Shown here piece after piece: positions 36,547 through 47,800 of a stretch of 64,000 nt of DNA. This stretch comes from Brassica napus. Its lineage: Eukaryota > Streptophyta > Magnoliopsida > Brassicales > Brassicaceae. A program made the translations under genes and the position numbers. The DNA lies in contig NC_063448.1 of the NCBI RefSeq assembly GCF_020379485.1, positions 48,927,218 through 48,991,217 on the forward strand, read 5' to 3'. The notes beneath the pieces were generated by a model. It saw only the letters and a program-made list of their open reading frames with translations. It ran no database searches and was not told the DNA's origin. Each line of letters opens with the position of its first letter. Position 1 is the stretch's first letter.

Positions 36547-37295
36547 TTTGTATCTTGCTTGAACAAAAAAAAGTTAAACTATTGATCACAAATTTTTTCA
36601 AAGTGGGACTTTTACCATTTTTCACTACAAGAAAACAGGGGGATTCTGATGGCCGAAATCGTCGGAAATTCGTTGGAATAGACCGATTCCGACGAATTTC
36701 CGACGAACCTGTCCGTCGGTATCGTTTTGTCGGAAAAAAAAATTCGTCGGAATTTCGTCAGAACTTCCGATGACTTTCTGACGAATACCGAGAAACGTCA
36801 TTCTGACGAACTTCCTACGATATTACGATGCGGACACACGAGACCAGAGTTCATCGGAAAAACTATGTACCGACGGAGAACGTTCCTCGAACAATTCCGA
36901 CGTAGTGGATTCCTCGGTGTATTCCGACGAACTTTGGGCGTCGGAATATACCGACGGACAATGGTCGTCGGAATATACCGACGGATATTTGTTCGTCGGT
37001 ATATTCCGACGAAAGGTGGTTCGTCGGTACATTCCGACGGATATTTGTCCATCGGTATATTCCGACGACCATTGTCCGTCGGTATATACCAATTTTAAAA
37101 ATGAATTAATTTTACATTTTTATATATTTTTTATATTAATAAATTAAAAAAATCAGAAATTTAAAACTAATAATATTATATAATTTAAATTCATACAAAC
37201 CAAATTAGAAAAAAAAACATTCAGAAAGTTTAAAATTCATACAAATCGAAATAGAAAAAAAAAACATTCCGAAAGTTTTAAAAAGCCGAAAAAAA

Positions 37296-39490
37296 CTAAG
37301 ATGAACTCGAAGACATCAAACGATCTAGCTTCTGCATTATCTCAGTGTTGAACTTCTTCTGGGATGCCAACTCAGCAAGGATAGTGGCATTCTCCGAACG
37401 GATAGTGGCATTCTCCGAAAGGATAGTGGTGTTCTGCTCCTCCAATGCCCCAATCCATTCATCTTTGTCATGTAGCTCCTCGAGAATCATGGGATCGGCA
37501 TACGGAGCTTGCGAAGAAGATGCCGGATACGAAGAAGCACGGCGGGCCAACCCAACTAAACGGCCTCCTTTCCTTTTAGGAACCGCCTACAAAAATATTT
37601 AAAGTAAGTAAATAGGGACAAGTTAGTAATCGACATTATAAAAAAAATATATTAATAAAAAAAATTACCTTTTCAACCATCTCATTTATTTGCAATATAG
37701 ACAAGTTGGTTGAAGCTCCCGTAGAGTCGTCTTCATCAGAGAGAGGCTGAGATTGAGATACTATTTCAGCTTCCACCAAATCAACGACACCTTTGATCAT
37801 GGGGTCCTGAATTTGACCCGTCGTCTTGTTAGTGTGAGCCACCTTAATGAGTTGGAGACGATCAACGGGATTACCGTCATTTGCTTCGATCTAAAAAAAC
37901 CGTCATTATTAGCCAAGGAATATATAAAATATTTATTTAAAAAATATAAAGATAAATAATAATAAAAAACTTACAAGTTCATCCTCCTTAGTAGACATAG
38001 AGCAAGCGCCGAGGTTGTGCACATACATACCTTTCCCGCCACGATCGCTCTTCCGGTTCTTGGAGTTCCTAGAAGACGTCTCTGCAGTTTCTTCCTTCTC
38101 CCAATGAGCTATCAACTGCTCCCACAACGTCCCGTTGATGAACCGTGGCCTCTTGTTCTTCTGCCAAACTGTCTTCCACGCGTTTATCTGCTTTGGATAA
38201 GAGTCAATGGCCTTTTCGTTGAATTTCTTACGGACTGTTTCCGTAAGATCGGAGTGCCAGTTGAACTCTTGCTACAAAACAAACACAATTTAATAAGTAA
38301 ATATATTTAAAAAAAATGTAAAAACTTTAAAAAAATGAAGAGTTACTATACCACAAACTGACGAAACCACAACTCTCGTTCGTCGGAAGGGATCACACTC
38401 CACTTTGGATATCCAAAACGGAGCATGGAGTACATCATCTGGTTGATGCTCCGGCTAATGCCATTTTTCGACTTGGTGAACCTTTAAAAAAAATACAAGT
38501 TAGCAAGTTAATTAAAGGAAAAAAACATAACGGTACAAATAAAAAAAATACTAACCAAGTGCTATGGCCTCGTCGTGGGTTGGGTTGGAGAACCGGGAGA
38601 TGCTCTCGACGTGGTTGTTGAACCAATAAATGAACCGGCATGACCCCCGGATCCTGTTGAGGGGCAGCGGGAGCTGGAGCGGGAATATATGCGGGAACCG
38701 AGTCATGAGACGATCCCGAAGCACGAGAACTGCTCACCGAACTACGTCGAAGACGGGCTGCGGGGCTAGGTTCATCCTCGGCCCTAAAAAAAAAAATTAA
38801 TACATCAAACATATTTTCAAATCATTTCTATTTTTAATGTTTTCATTTATCTATTTACAAAAGGTTTTATAAACGTTTTAAAAAAACTATTAAACCTTTT
38901 ATTATACATAGTTTATTACTATAAACTTATAAAAAATAAAAAAAAAAATTTAAAATTTTTTATTATACATGATATATATATATATATGTATACACAATTA
39001 TAAAAAATTTATAAATGAAGAAAAATGTTGTTAAATATTTATAAATTTTTTTAAAAAACGTTTTATTATACATAGTTTATTAGTGGAAACTTATAAAAAA
39101 TTATAAAAAATTTTAAAATTTTTATTGTACATGATTTATATATATATATGTATACAAAATTATAAAAAATTTCTAAATATAGAAAAATGTTGTTAAATAT
39201 TTTTAAAAAATTTTAAAAACGTTTTATTATATATATTTCATTATTGGAAACTTGAAAAACGTTTTTAAAAATCAAAAAAAAATGTTTTAAAAAATCAAAA
39301 AACGTTTTTAAAAATCAAAAAACGTTTTTAAAAATAAAAAAAATGTTCCAAAAAAAACTAAAACAACAATCCAAACAACAATCCTAACTTATATATCCTA
39401 AACTATCAATCAAACAACCTAAAATCCGAGATCTAACTTCCAAAACCCTAAACAATTGAGATTAAAGAAGGTTTGGGATGATTCTTACAT
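37296..39490 (-). CDS. TNPA-like (Transposase_24, Ptta/En/Spm) protein, six exons, apparently intact
   Basis: Exons on the minus strand are 39490-39489, 38783-38556, 38481-38352, 38271-37975, 37890-37669 and 37586-37296. All junctions are GT-AG and phases agree, giving 389 codons plus stop. The start ATG is split: AT ends exon 1 and G opens exon 2, giving MAEDEPSPAARLRRSSVSSS. A Ser/Pro/Ala-rich leader follows, then SRSINQMMYSMLRFGYPKW, ETVRKKFNEKAIDSYPKQI, TVWQKNKRPRFINGTLWEQL and a C-terminal Gln/Glu coiled coil (MILEELHDKDEW...). TNPA proteins bind the subterminal repeats and bring the element ends together. Upstream (39500-39800) is a CT-rich leader and a set of TTCCGACGGAA motifs that could be autoregulatory sites. 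Expression is unproven. Confidence 0.78.
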
Positions 39491-39944
39491 GATTTAGGGT
39501 TTGGGGGAGGAATCCCGGTGTAGAGGGAGGAATCGCCGGTGTAGGGAGAGGAATTTAGAGAGAGAGAGAGGCGGAGATAACGAAGAAGGAAGAAGGAGGG
39601 TTATTATATCTGAAGATTCTGACGGACACGGGTTCGTCAGTATTCCGTCTGTATAATTAAAATATACCAAATGCCGATTCGCGAAAATTTTCAAGCGGTT
39701 TGGTTCTCCCGGGCAAATTTAATTTCCGACGGAATGTGTCCGTCAGTATATTCCGACGGAATGTGTCCGTCAGTATATTCCGACGGAATTCCGACGACAT
39801 AGTGTTTAGGATGTTGATTTCAAGTTTCTAAATGCAAAATCCAAATCTTTGATAATATATATAGTATTTGCATAAAGATTTAACAATAAAAATGTTTTAT
39901 AACACGATTTTACACATCAACTTTTTTTTGTAGTGTAAGCTTAT

Positions 39945-40672
39945 ATGAATATGATTGTATAAGTATATCATGCAGTTGTCAATACATACATATATCACTT
40001 CATACGGTAGTTGAAGACCTGCAACAAGTTTCTGAACCTCGTAGTATGAACCCGTGCAAGGTTATCCTCAGGTAGAATACCTTTGACAAAATCAGTAATC
40101 GCATCCATACATTCTTCAGCCAAATTATAGTCTATCTTAATTCCCATTAATCTAGTTGCAGATGATAAGACTGAATGACCATCTCTACAATTTTGATACA
40201 AAGGTTGTTTTCCTGCATCCAACATGTCAAAAAATCTCCTAGATTCGGGATTTGGTTCTTCCCCTCTATAATGATCATGTACCATCTGCTCAGTACCTAC
40301 ACCATAATCTATATCCGTTCTAGATTCTTCTAACCTAATATCAGGCTGAAGTTCACTAACAGGCTGAGGTTCGCTAGTACTACCATATTCATAACCAGTT
40401 TCCCCATGAAGGTACCAAACTTTATAATTACGTGAAAACCCTTTCATATACAAATGAGTCCAAACATCAAATTCTTTTATAACCTTATTATTATTGCAAG
40501 AAGAGCAGAGACATCTTAACATACCACTTTTTGCATCCGGTTGCTGTTGAACAAGCCTCATGAATTCTCCAATCCCTTGAACGTATTCTTCCGTAAGCAA
40601 ATTGGTGTTCGGATCCAAATGAGGTTTATCCATCCACGAACGATAATAAACTTCTGAAGACATGATTTTCAC
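39945..40672 (-). pseudogene. TNP2 (CACTA transposase) N-terminal fragment
   Basis: MSSEVYYRSWMDKPHLDPN (Met at 40663, with another in-frame Met at 40672) starts the transposase-associated domain with CLCSSCNNNKVIKEFDVWTH. The linker SRRFFDMLDAGKQPLYQ and EECMDAITDFVKGILPEDN follow. A single-base frame change after EDNLA moves the conserved continuation (GSYYEVQKLVAGL) to another frame, and the sequence ends near 39945 at CIDNCMIY. The DDE catalytic domain is missing. A TATAAATA box lies at about 40738 on the minus strand, matching the promoter of element A. Confidence 0.85.
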
Positions 40673-41411
40673 GGAATTGTTATGACTAAAGAGAATGAAG
40701 AGAGAATGAAGTGTGAATGAGTTGAATGAGGAGGGGTTGTATTTATAGGAAATTGCTTACGGCCCTCCGACGACTTTTCGACGAAATTCCGACGGATGTA
40801 AAGCAGTCCGTCGGAATTCCGTCGGTATTGTCCAATCTCAAACGGCTATACAACGGTCATATAAATTTGTCAGCAACGGTCACATGGTTCGTCGGAAATT
40901 CGTCGGAAAATTCCGACGGAATTCCGACGACTTTACTGTTAATCGGAATGTCGTCGAAAATTCGTCGGAATATACCGACGAACTTCCGATGACTACAACG
41001 GTTACATTTATTATCGGAATGTCGTCGAAAAGTTGTCGGAAAATTCCGACGACCCTTGTTTCGTCGGAATTCCGTCGGAAATGGCCGACGGAATTCCGAC
41101 GACTTCAATTTTTTGGATTTGGTCGGAAATTGGTCGGTAATCCGTCACAAATGTCCGACGACATTGATGTCCGTCGGAACCTCCGTCGGAATTCGGCGTG
41201 TTTTCTTGTAGTGTTTAGTCATTTATAGTTGTTTTAAAATATTCAAAATATAATTTTTTTAACATATAAGAAAAAATATAATTTTTTTATTATATGCTTA
41301 ATGTGATTGTTTAATTTCTTTTAATAATATAAAATTAAACAAAAAGAGAGGATACAAAAATTATTATCAAATATGTATTATTCTTTTTTTTTTGTCATCA
41401 ACTTTACAAAC

Positions 41412-41521
41412 TCATACTGACTCTGTAAACCAAACCGGAAGATATCGATCCATGTGAACGACGAAAGACAGCTGAATCCTGACACTGCGTGCTAGGCTAT
41501 CCGCCTTTGTATTTTGTGCTC
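41412..41521 (-). pseudogene. LINE RNase H tail fragment
   Basis: The minus frame reads AQNTKADSLARSVRIQ, then SFVVHMDRYLPVWFTESV and a stop. This is the typical C-terminal end of plant LINE ORF2 RNase H. Only about 36 codons remain, and the LINE 3' flank would be toward lower coordinates. Confidence 0.7.
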
Positions 41522-41830
41522 TTGGTATATATATTATTCATAATCATTAATTGTCATATATATTAATCATATTAGGTAATTTCATAGTTTTTATTTAAAA
41601 AAATAATGAATATTTTTTTGTACACTACTAATTAATTTGATATTTAGTTTAATAAAAGTATAATATCTATTTATAAGAACCAATTTACTTTTCTAAAAAT
41701 TCTAAAATCGTCTTCGTGATAACACATTGCTACGAAAACATTTCGTAATGCTCCGGTCCAGTAGTAATATATATGGGATACGTATAACCAGGAAGCATTA
41801 TATTTTGTTTTGCAAAAACATAATTCATAA

Positions 41831-44800
41831 CTAAACTCTAGAGTTCCAGTAAGCAGCATCAAGCTTAAGAGGGTAAAGATCGCTAGCGTTGGCCGTAGAC
41901 GTAGAAGAAGATGTGAATGGCCCGTCGGTGCTAAAAGTCTGATCCGCCATCGTGTAATGCTTCTTCATCGCTCTCATGCTCTCTTCGTCTTTCTCGCTTC
42001 CTCTGCTTAACGAAGCCTCAAGAAGCTTCTCAACATCCACCGTGGAACCTCCTTCGAGCATGCTCACCACTGTTGACATCGACGGCCTTTCCGACGGAAC
42101 TTGACTGGTGCAGAGGATCCCGATCTGGATCATGGTCATTGCTTCTTCTCTGTTGTAATATGTTCCCAGCCTCGGGTCTACTACTTCCATCAGTTTGTTT
42201 TGCTCCCTTAAAACGTGTACCTTTGGAAATATATTGAGATTCAGAGTCATCATTTTTGTTTAGAAACATGTTTAAAGTTTAGGGTTTAGAGTTGAAAAGA
42301 TAAAACTTACCCAGTCAAGAAGGTTGAAGGTATCAACTGTGGAACGTGTGATGGTGTTGCTTCTTCCGTGAACGATTTCTAAAGCAACGACGCCGAAGCT
42401 GTAGACATCTGCTTTATCTGTCAAATGACCTCTCATGGCATATTCTGGAGCCATGTATCCGCTACATAAACAAGTTTTTTTTTGGTTAATAAGAAATCTA
42501 AACAGAACTGAAACTTCTTGTTTGTGATTGATTGATTAACTCACTATGTTCCAGCGATTCGTGTACTAATGTGTGTGTTTTCTTCTTCATCAAGCTTAGC
42601 AAGACCAAAATCTGAAATCTTTGCGTTGAGTTCCTTATCCAGCAAGACATTAGTCGCTTTGATGTCTCTGTGTACAATCTTGAGTCTTTATTCCTCATGA
42701 AGATAAGCTAGACCTCTAGCTATTCCAACGCAAATCTTCTGCCTATTTGGCCAATCTAGTCGTATTTGAGTCTCTTGAGGACCGAAAAGTGCTCTAGCGA
42801 GACTGTTGTTCTCTAAGTACTCGTAGACTAGCAAGAGGTGGTCACCCTCCACGCAACATCCATACAGTTTAACCAAATGTGGATGTTGTAGAGCAGAAAT
42901 CATACCAATCTCGTTCAAGAACTCTCGGTTCCCTTGTTTTGATTTTGATGATAGTTGCTTCACCGCTATTACTGTTCCATCATTCAACGTTCCCTGGATT
43001 CATACAATGTACAAACATTTATCATCTATCTTTTTCTCGTAACAACGTCAATTACATTATGATGCGGACCTTGTGTACAGGACCGAAGCCACCTTCTCCG
43101 ATCTTGTTTGCGCGATCAAAGTTGTCTGTGGCAACTTTGATTTGCCTTAGCGAAAAGGAACTTATCTGAAAATCCAAGTTCTTGAAATCTGAAGATGAAG
43201 AATTTTTTTTTAAAAGTTTCGCGTTTCAAAGTGCGAATCAAAATCTAGTACACTTTTAACTCAAAATCAATTAATTTTAGAATCGTACCTTTTTCCATTT
43301 GACTCTTGGGTCTTAAGCAACCTCTCCACCATAAGATACAGCCGATTAAAAACACAAGAAACACCGTTAAAGCAACTACCGCACCAATCAATATGCCAAT
43401 AGAGCTTCCACCACCACTTCCAGTGCCAGCTTCCTTGGGTGGAATGAATTCTACAAAAATATTCAAGAGACAACAAACAAAGCAAGAATAAACACTCAAA
43501 TAAATGTGAAATCTCTGTGAGATGGTTCCAGGTTTAGAAAAGTTTACTTGGATCTACAGATACAGCCGATATGAGAGCACCATATACACCTCTTACAGGA
43601 GTAGCTTGAGTGCCTTTACCAGCCCAAAACAATCTTATTTCAAGTTTCCCATCTGTAATCCTGACTGGGAAACTCTTAACCACAGCTCTTCCAGCACCGT
43701 TTGCCTTATCTACTATATTGAAACCCTTAGCCACAAGTTTTCCCTTCACATTATCACACATGAAAACCAATTTAAGCAATATAATTTGTTGATTCTAGAA
43801 GTGGCTTAAATCTCAGCGCATCACTAAAATATTACATTTGGGCCTGACGAAGTTTTGAGGTAGTATAAATACGGTCTAACGTGCTGTAAATTAGTTATCT
43901 CAATTGTGTTTACTCTCTAAGTGTTTTTGTTTTTTTGTGCTTGATTCAAGTTTGTTCACAACAGGATGTTTTTCAAAAGATTTTAGAGGTGTAAGTAAAT
44001 TACCTGAACGTATATGTCAAAGAACCGTCTCCCCAAACTGCTATATGTTTGGTAGCCACTGAACATAATTTCAGAGAAGTGAAGATTAACAGTATAGTTT
44101 CCTTGTCCAAGACAAAAAGCGTAGTAAGTGAGGGAAAGGGCAGAGAGACGGGCATGTGTATAAAGACTAGGATCTGCTATCTTAAGCTCTGACGTATTTT
44201 CCAATAAGGTTACTCCTTTGGGAGACCGCTCATCATCCAAGAATCTCCCGGTGTTGCTAGAAACCCAACCGTTTCTACTGTCGTAGAAGATTGCTCTATC
44301 CGATGTATCAGCATCATACTTAGTCCCATTGATTGTAAGTTCAGTACCACCACAGTTTATATGAAGGCCATAGAAAGCTGAGAAACAATTATTAATAACA
44401 AAAACATAAATCAGAAACGGTGCGAGGTTTTTCTGTAAAGTATATATAGTTTCAAATACTTACTTTTGGGACATATATAGCTACTCAGACAAGAAACGTC
44501 TGAGCTGTAGCAAAACATTACAACATAATATCAGTAATGCTAGCTTGCTTAGTGAATATTCTTCTCTAGCCACAACACTAAACTTCACACTAACTACTTT
44601 TATATTATTATAAAGGTAAATCTCTCAAAAGACTAAAAATGTTGTGAACAAGAGGGGAAATCGTGTGTTATGTCTCTATTATTACTGAATCAAAGTGTTC
44701 CCTTATATAGGGGTTTACAAGAATCAGATAAAAGGAAAGTGTACAAATCATTATCCTAAAGGAAAAAGGAAAACCTCCTAAAGATAAACATGAAGAGAAA

Positions 44801-47800
44801 AGGAAACTATCCTAAGTCTAAGGTCGGCCACTCTCTCTCCCTTTGGGCCGCCGACTCTCTCTCTCTCTATGGGCCACGGTTTGGCCATTTGGTTACTAGC
44901 AATCCACATTGTTCATAACACTCCCCCTTGGATGCTAGAACCATATGGGCTCGTATCATGCACGATGTTGCCTCGTTAAAACCTCTCTAGGAAAACCAAA
45001 AACCCAAGGTGGGGAAAAATGGAAACCGTAGACAGGAAAAAGAGTACAACGCATGACACTCCCCCTGATGAAGGCATCACTGAAGATCCTTCAGCCGGCG
45101 CATACCTATCTGATGAACCAGCTTCCTGAACGTTGAGGTTGGCAGAGACTTGGTGAAAACGTCGGCTGAGTTGTCGCTGGATCGGACTTGAACTACTTGA
45201 ACCTCCTTTGCCTTCTGCAAGTCGTGGGTGAAAAAGAACTTGGGCAGGATGTGCTTTGTCCTGTCTCCTTTGATGTATCCTTCCTTGAGCTGAGCAATGC
45301 ACGTTGCATTGTCCTCGTAGATGATCATTGGTTCCTCTTTCTCTTGTCCCACGGCCAGACCATTCTCTTTTAAGACATGGCCGGTCATGTTCCTCAACCA
45401 GACAAGCTCACGGCTTGCCTCATACATGGCTATGATCTCGACGTGATTAGATGATGTAGCAACTAAGGATTGTTTTGTTTAACGCCAGCATATTGCGGCT
45501 CCACTATGTGTAAACACATATCCTGTTTGAGATCTAGCCTGATGTGGGTCAGATAAGTACCCAGCATCTGCATATCCGACCATGTTCTCTCCTGGCCGGT
45601 TGGTGTATAACAAACCGAGATCCTTTGTTCCTTGCAGATACCTGAACAGATGTTTCACTCCGTTCCAATGCCTTAAGGTCGGACATGAACCAAATCTAGA
45701 TAGTAAGCTCACGGCAAAGCTTATGTCCGGTCTAGTATGACTAGCTAAGTACATTAAGGCCCCAATGGCACTTAAGTAAGGCACTTCCGATCCGAGTGCT
45801 TCCTCGTCCGGTTTCTTAGGTCCGAATGGATCCTTTTCCAGGTCTAAGGACCTTACGACCATAGGACACGGCAAGGGGTGTGCCTGGTCCATATTGAATT
45901 GCTTGAGTATCTTTTCTGTATAAGTTTCTTGATGCACAAGGATGCCATTTGCTTTATACTCAAACTGTAATCCCAAACAGAACTTAGTTTTCCCTAAGTC
46001 TTTCATTTCGAATTCTTTCTTTAGACACTCGACCGTTCGGGAAATCTCTCCAGAGGTTCCTATTATGTTCAGGTCGTCCACATAAACAGACATTATAACA
46101 TAGCCCTTGCTGTCGAATTTCTTTATGAATATACATGGACTTATTGGATCATTCTTATAACCCTCTTTGGTTAGGTACTCGGATAACCGGTTGTACCACA
46201 TTCGACCTGATTGCTTTAAACCATATAAAGCTTTATTCAGCTTAATGCAATGTTGTTCTCGAGAACCTTTCTTATCTTTGAGCTCAATACCCTCTGGAAA
46301 TCTCATATGTATTTCATTATCTAGTGGTCCGTACAGGTATGCAGTAACTACATCCATTAGGCGCAAATCAATGTTTTCTTTCACGGCCAGACTGATTAGA
46401 TATCTCAATGTAGTTGCATCCACCACATGAGAATAAGTTTCCTCATAGTCTATTCCTGGTATTTGTGAGAATCCTTGTGCTACAAGCCGTGCTTTGTATC
46501 TCACTACTTCTCCTTTCTCATTTCTCTTCCTTACAAAGACCCATTTGTATCCCACTGGTTTGACATCTCTGGGTGTCAGGATTATAGGGCCAAAAATGCC
46601 TCTCTTTCTCAATGATTCTAACTCCACGTTTATAGCTTGTTTCCACTTGATCCAATATGATCTTAGCATGCATTCTTGTATGGACGTGGGTTCTAGATCC
46701 TCATCTTTATTCATGATCTCAAGTGCTACCTTGTATGCAAATAAATCATCAACGTTGATATCTTTTCTGTTCCATTGTTTTCCAGACATCACATGGTCTA
46801 TAGAGATCTCTTGGTTGTCCGGCTCTTGTGTCCCGTGAAGTCCAGCGTCCCGGACCTCACTTTGAGGAACGGCCGGATCATCGGGTGTGGTCGGTACTCT
46901 TGGCTCGACCATTCTGGTCGGCTCGACCGATCCATCTATGTCCTGGACGGTTTCCTTGATGCTCTCGGATCCAGCACCTCTCTTGGATTTCCGAGGCTGT
47001 TTGTCTTTGGAACCAATTGGTCTGCCACGTTTTAGACGTTGCTTAGACTCTGTAGCCACTTGACATTGTCCATCCTGGACGTCTAATCTTATAGGTGCAT
47101 TACAAGCTGGGATGTGTGATATTGTCACTCTATTTGGGTCAGCAAATGTATCTGGCAGTCTATTAGCTAGCTCTTGAAGATGTATTATCTTTTGGACTTC
47201 TAAATCACAATCTTTAGTCCGAGGATCTTGCCAAGATGTTGATGGTCTAAACCATTCTAACTCTTTTGTTATCATCCGGCTGTTATCATCCGGCTGTTAT
47301 CTCCCCCTAAGGACGGATATGTGGACTCATCAAACTGTGAGTCTTCGTATCTGGCCTTAAACAAATCACCGGTTGTTGGCTCAAGATACTTTATAATACT
47401 TGGGGATTCATATCCTACGTATATTCTCATCCTCCTCTGCGGTCCCATCTTAGTTCTCTGTGGTGGAGCAATTGGAACGTAGACGGCACATCCGAATGTT
47501 TTGATGTGGGACACGTCTGGCTCATGACCCGTAAGTAATTGGGATGGTGAATATCTATGCTCACTAGATGGCCTGATGCGAATCAGTTCCGTTGCATGTA
47601 AAACCGCATGTCCCCATGCTGATACCGGAAGTTGAGACTTCATTAGCAATGGACGGGCTATCAGCTGGATACGTTTAATGAAGGATTCGTCCAAGCCGTT
47701 CTGTGTATGGACATGTGCCACGGAGTGTTCTACTTTTACCCCCATGGACATACAGTATTCATTAAACGCCTGGGACGTGAATTCACCAGCATTGTCTAGA

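Larger units (their letters stand above)
36623..41213 (-). mobile_element. CACTA (En/Spm) element(s) B, inverted relative to A
   Basis: The ends CACTACAAGAAAACA at 36623 and its inverse at 41213 are both flanked by TTT (36620-36622 and 41214-41216). Subterminal arrays of TCCGACGA-type motifs lie at 36650-37085 and 40760-41190. Genes run on the minus strand: a truncated TNP2 (40672 to about 39945) and a TNPA-like gene (39490-37296). An inner TAGTG at 39800-39804 followed by TTT, with its own subterminal array (39605-39795), suggests an alternative reading. In that reading 36623-39804 is a complete small element and 39936-41213 is the remains of another. A second TAGTG at 39931-39935 marks a further junction. 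Confidence 0.85.

Noticed and set aside
33562..37147. Many overlapping ORFs (both strands) rich in Arg, Ser, Asp and Thr around 33.6-34.0 and 36.2-37.1 kb, and again at 40.7-41.2 kb
   Set aside because: They are translations of the TCCGACGA subterminal repeats of the CACTA elements and have no independent coding support.
42542..42545. Stop codon after RIAGT in the receptor kinase
   Set aside because: It lies at a GT donor; splicing to the next exon gives the expected TYGYMAPEY, so it is not a real stop.
46167..47035. Plus-strand ORFs over copia 1 pol, and similar ones at 57396-57821 and 59074-59352
   Set aside because: They are shadows of minus-strand reverse transcriptase, integrase and protease sequence.
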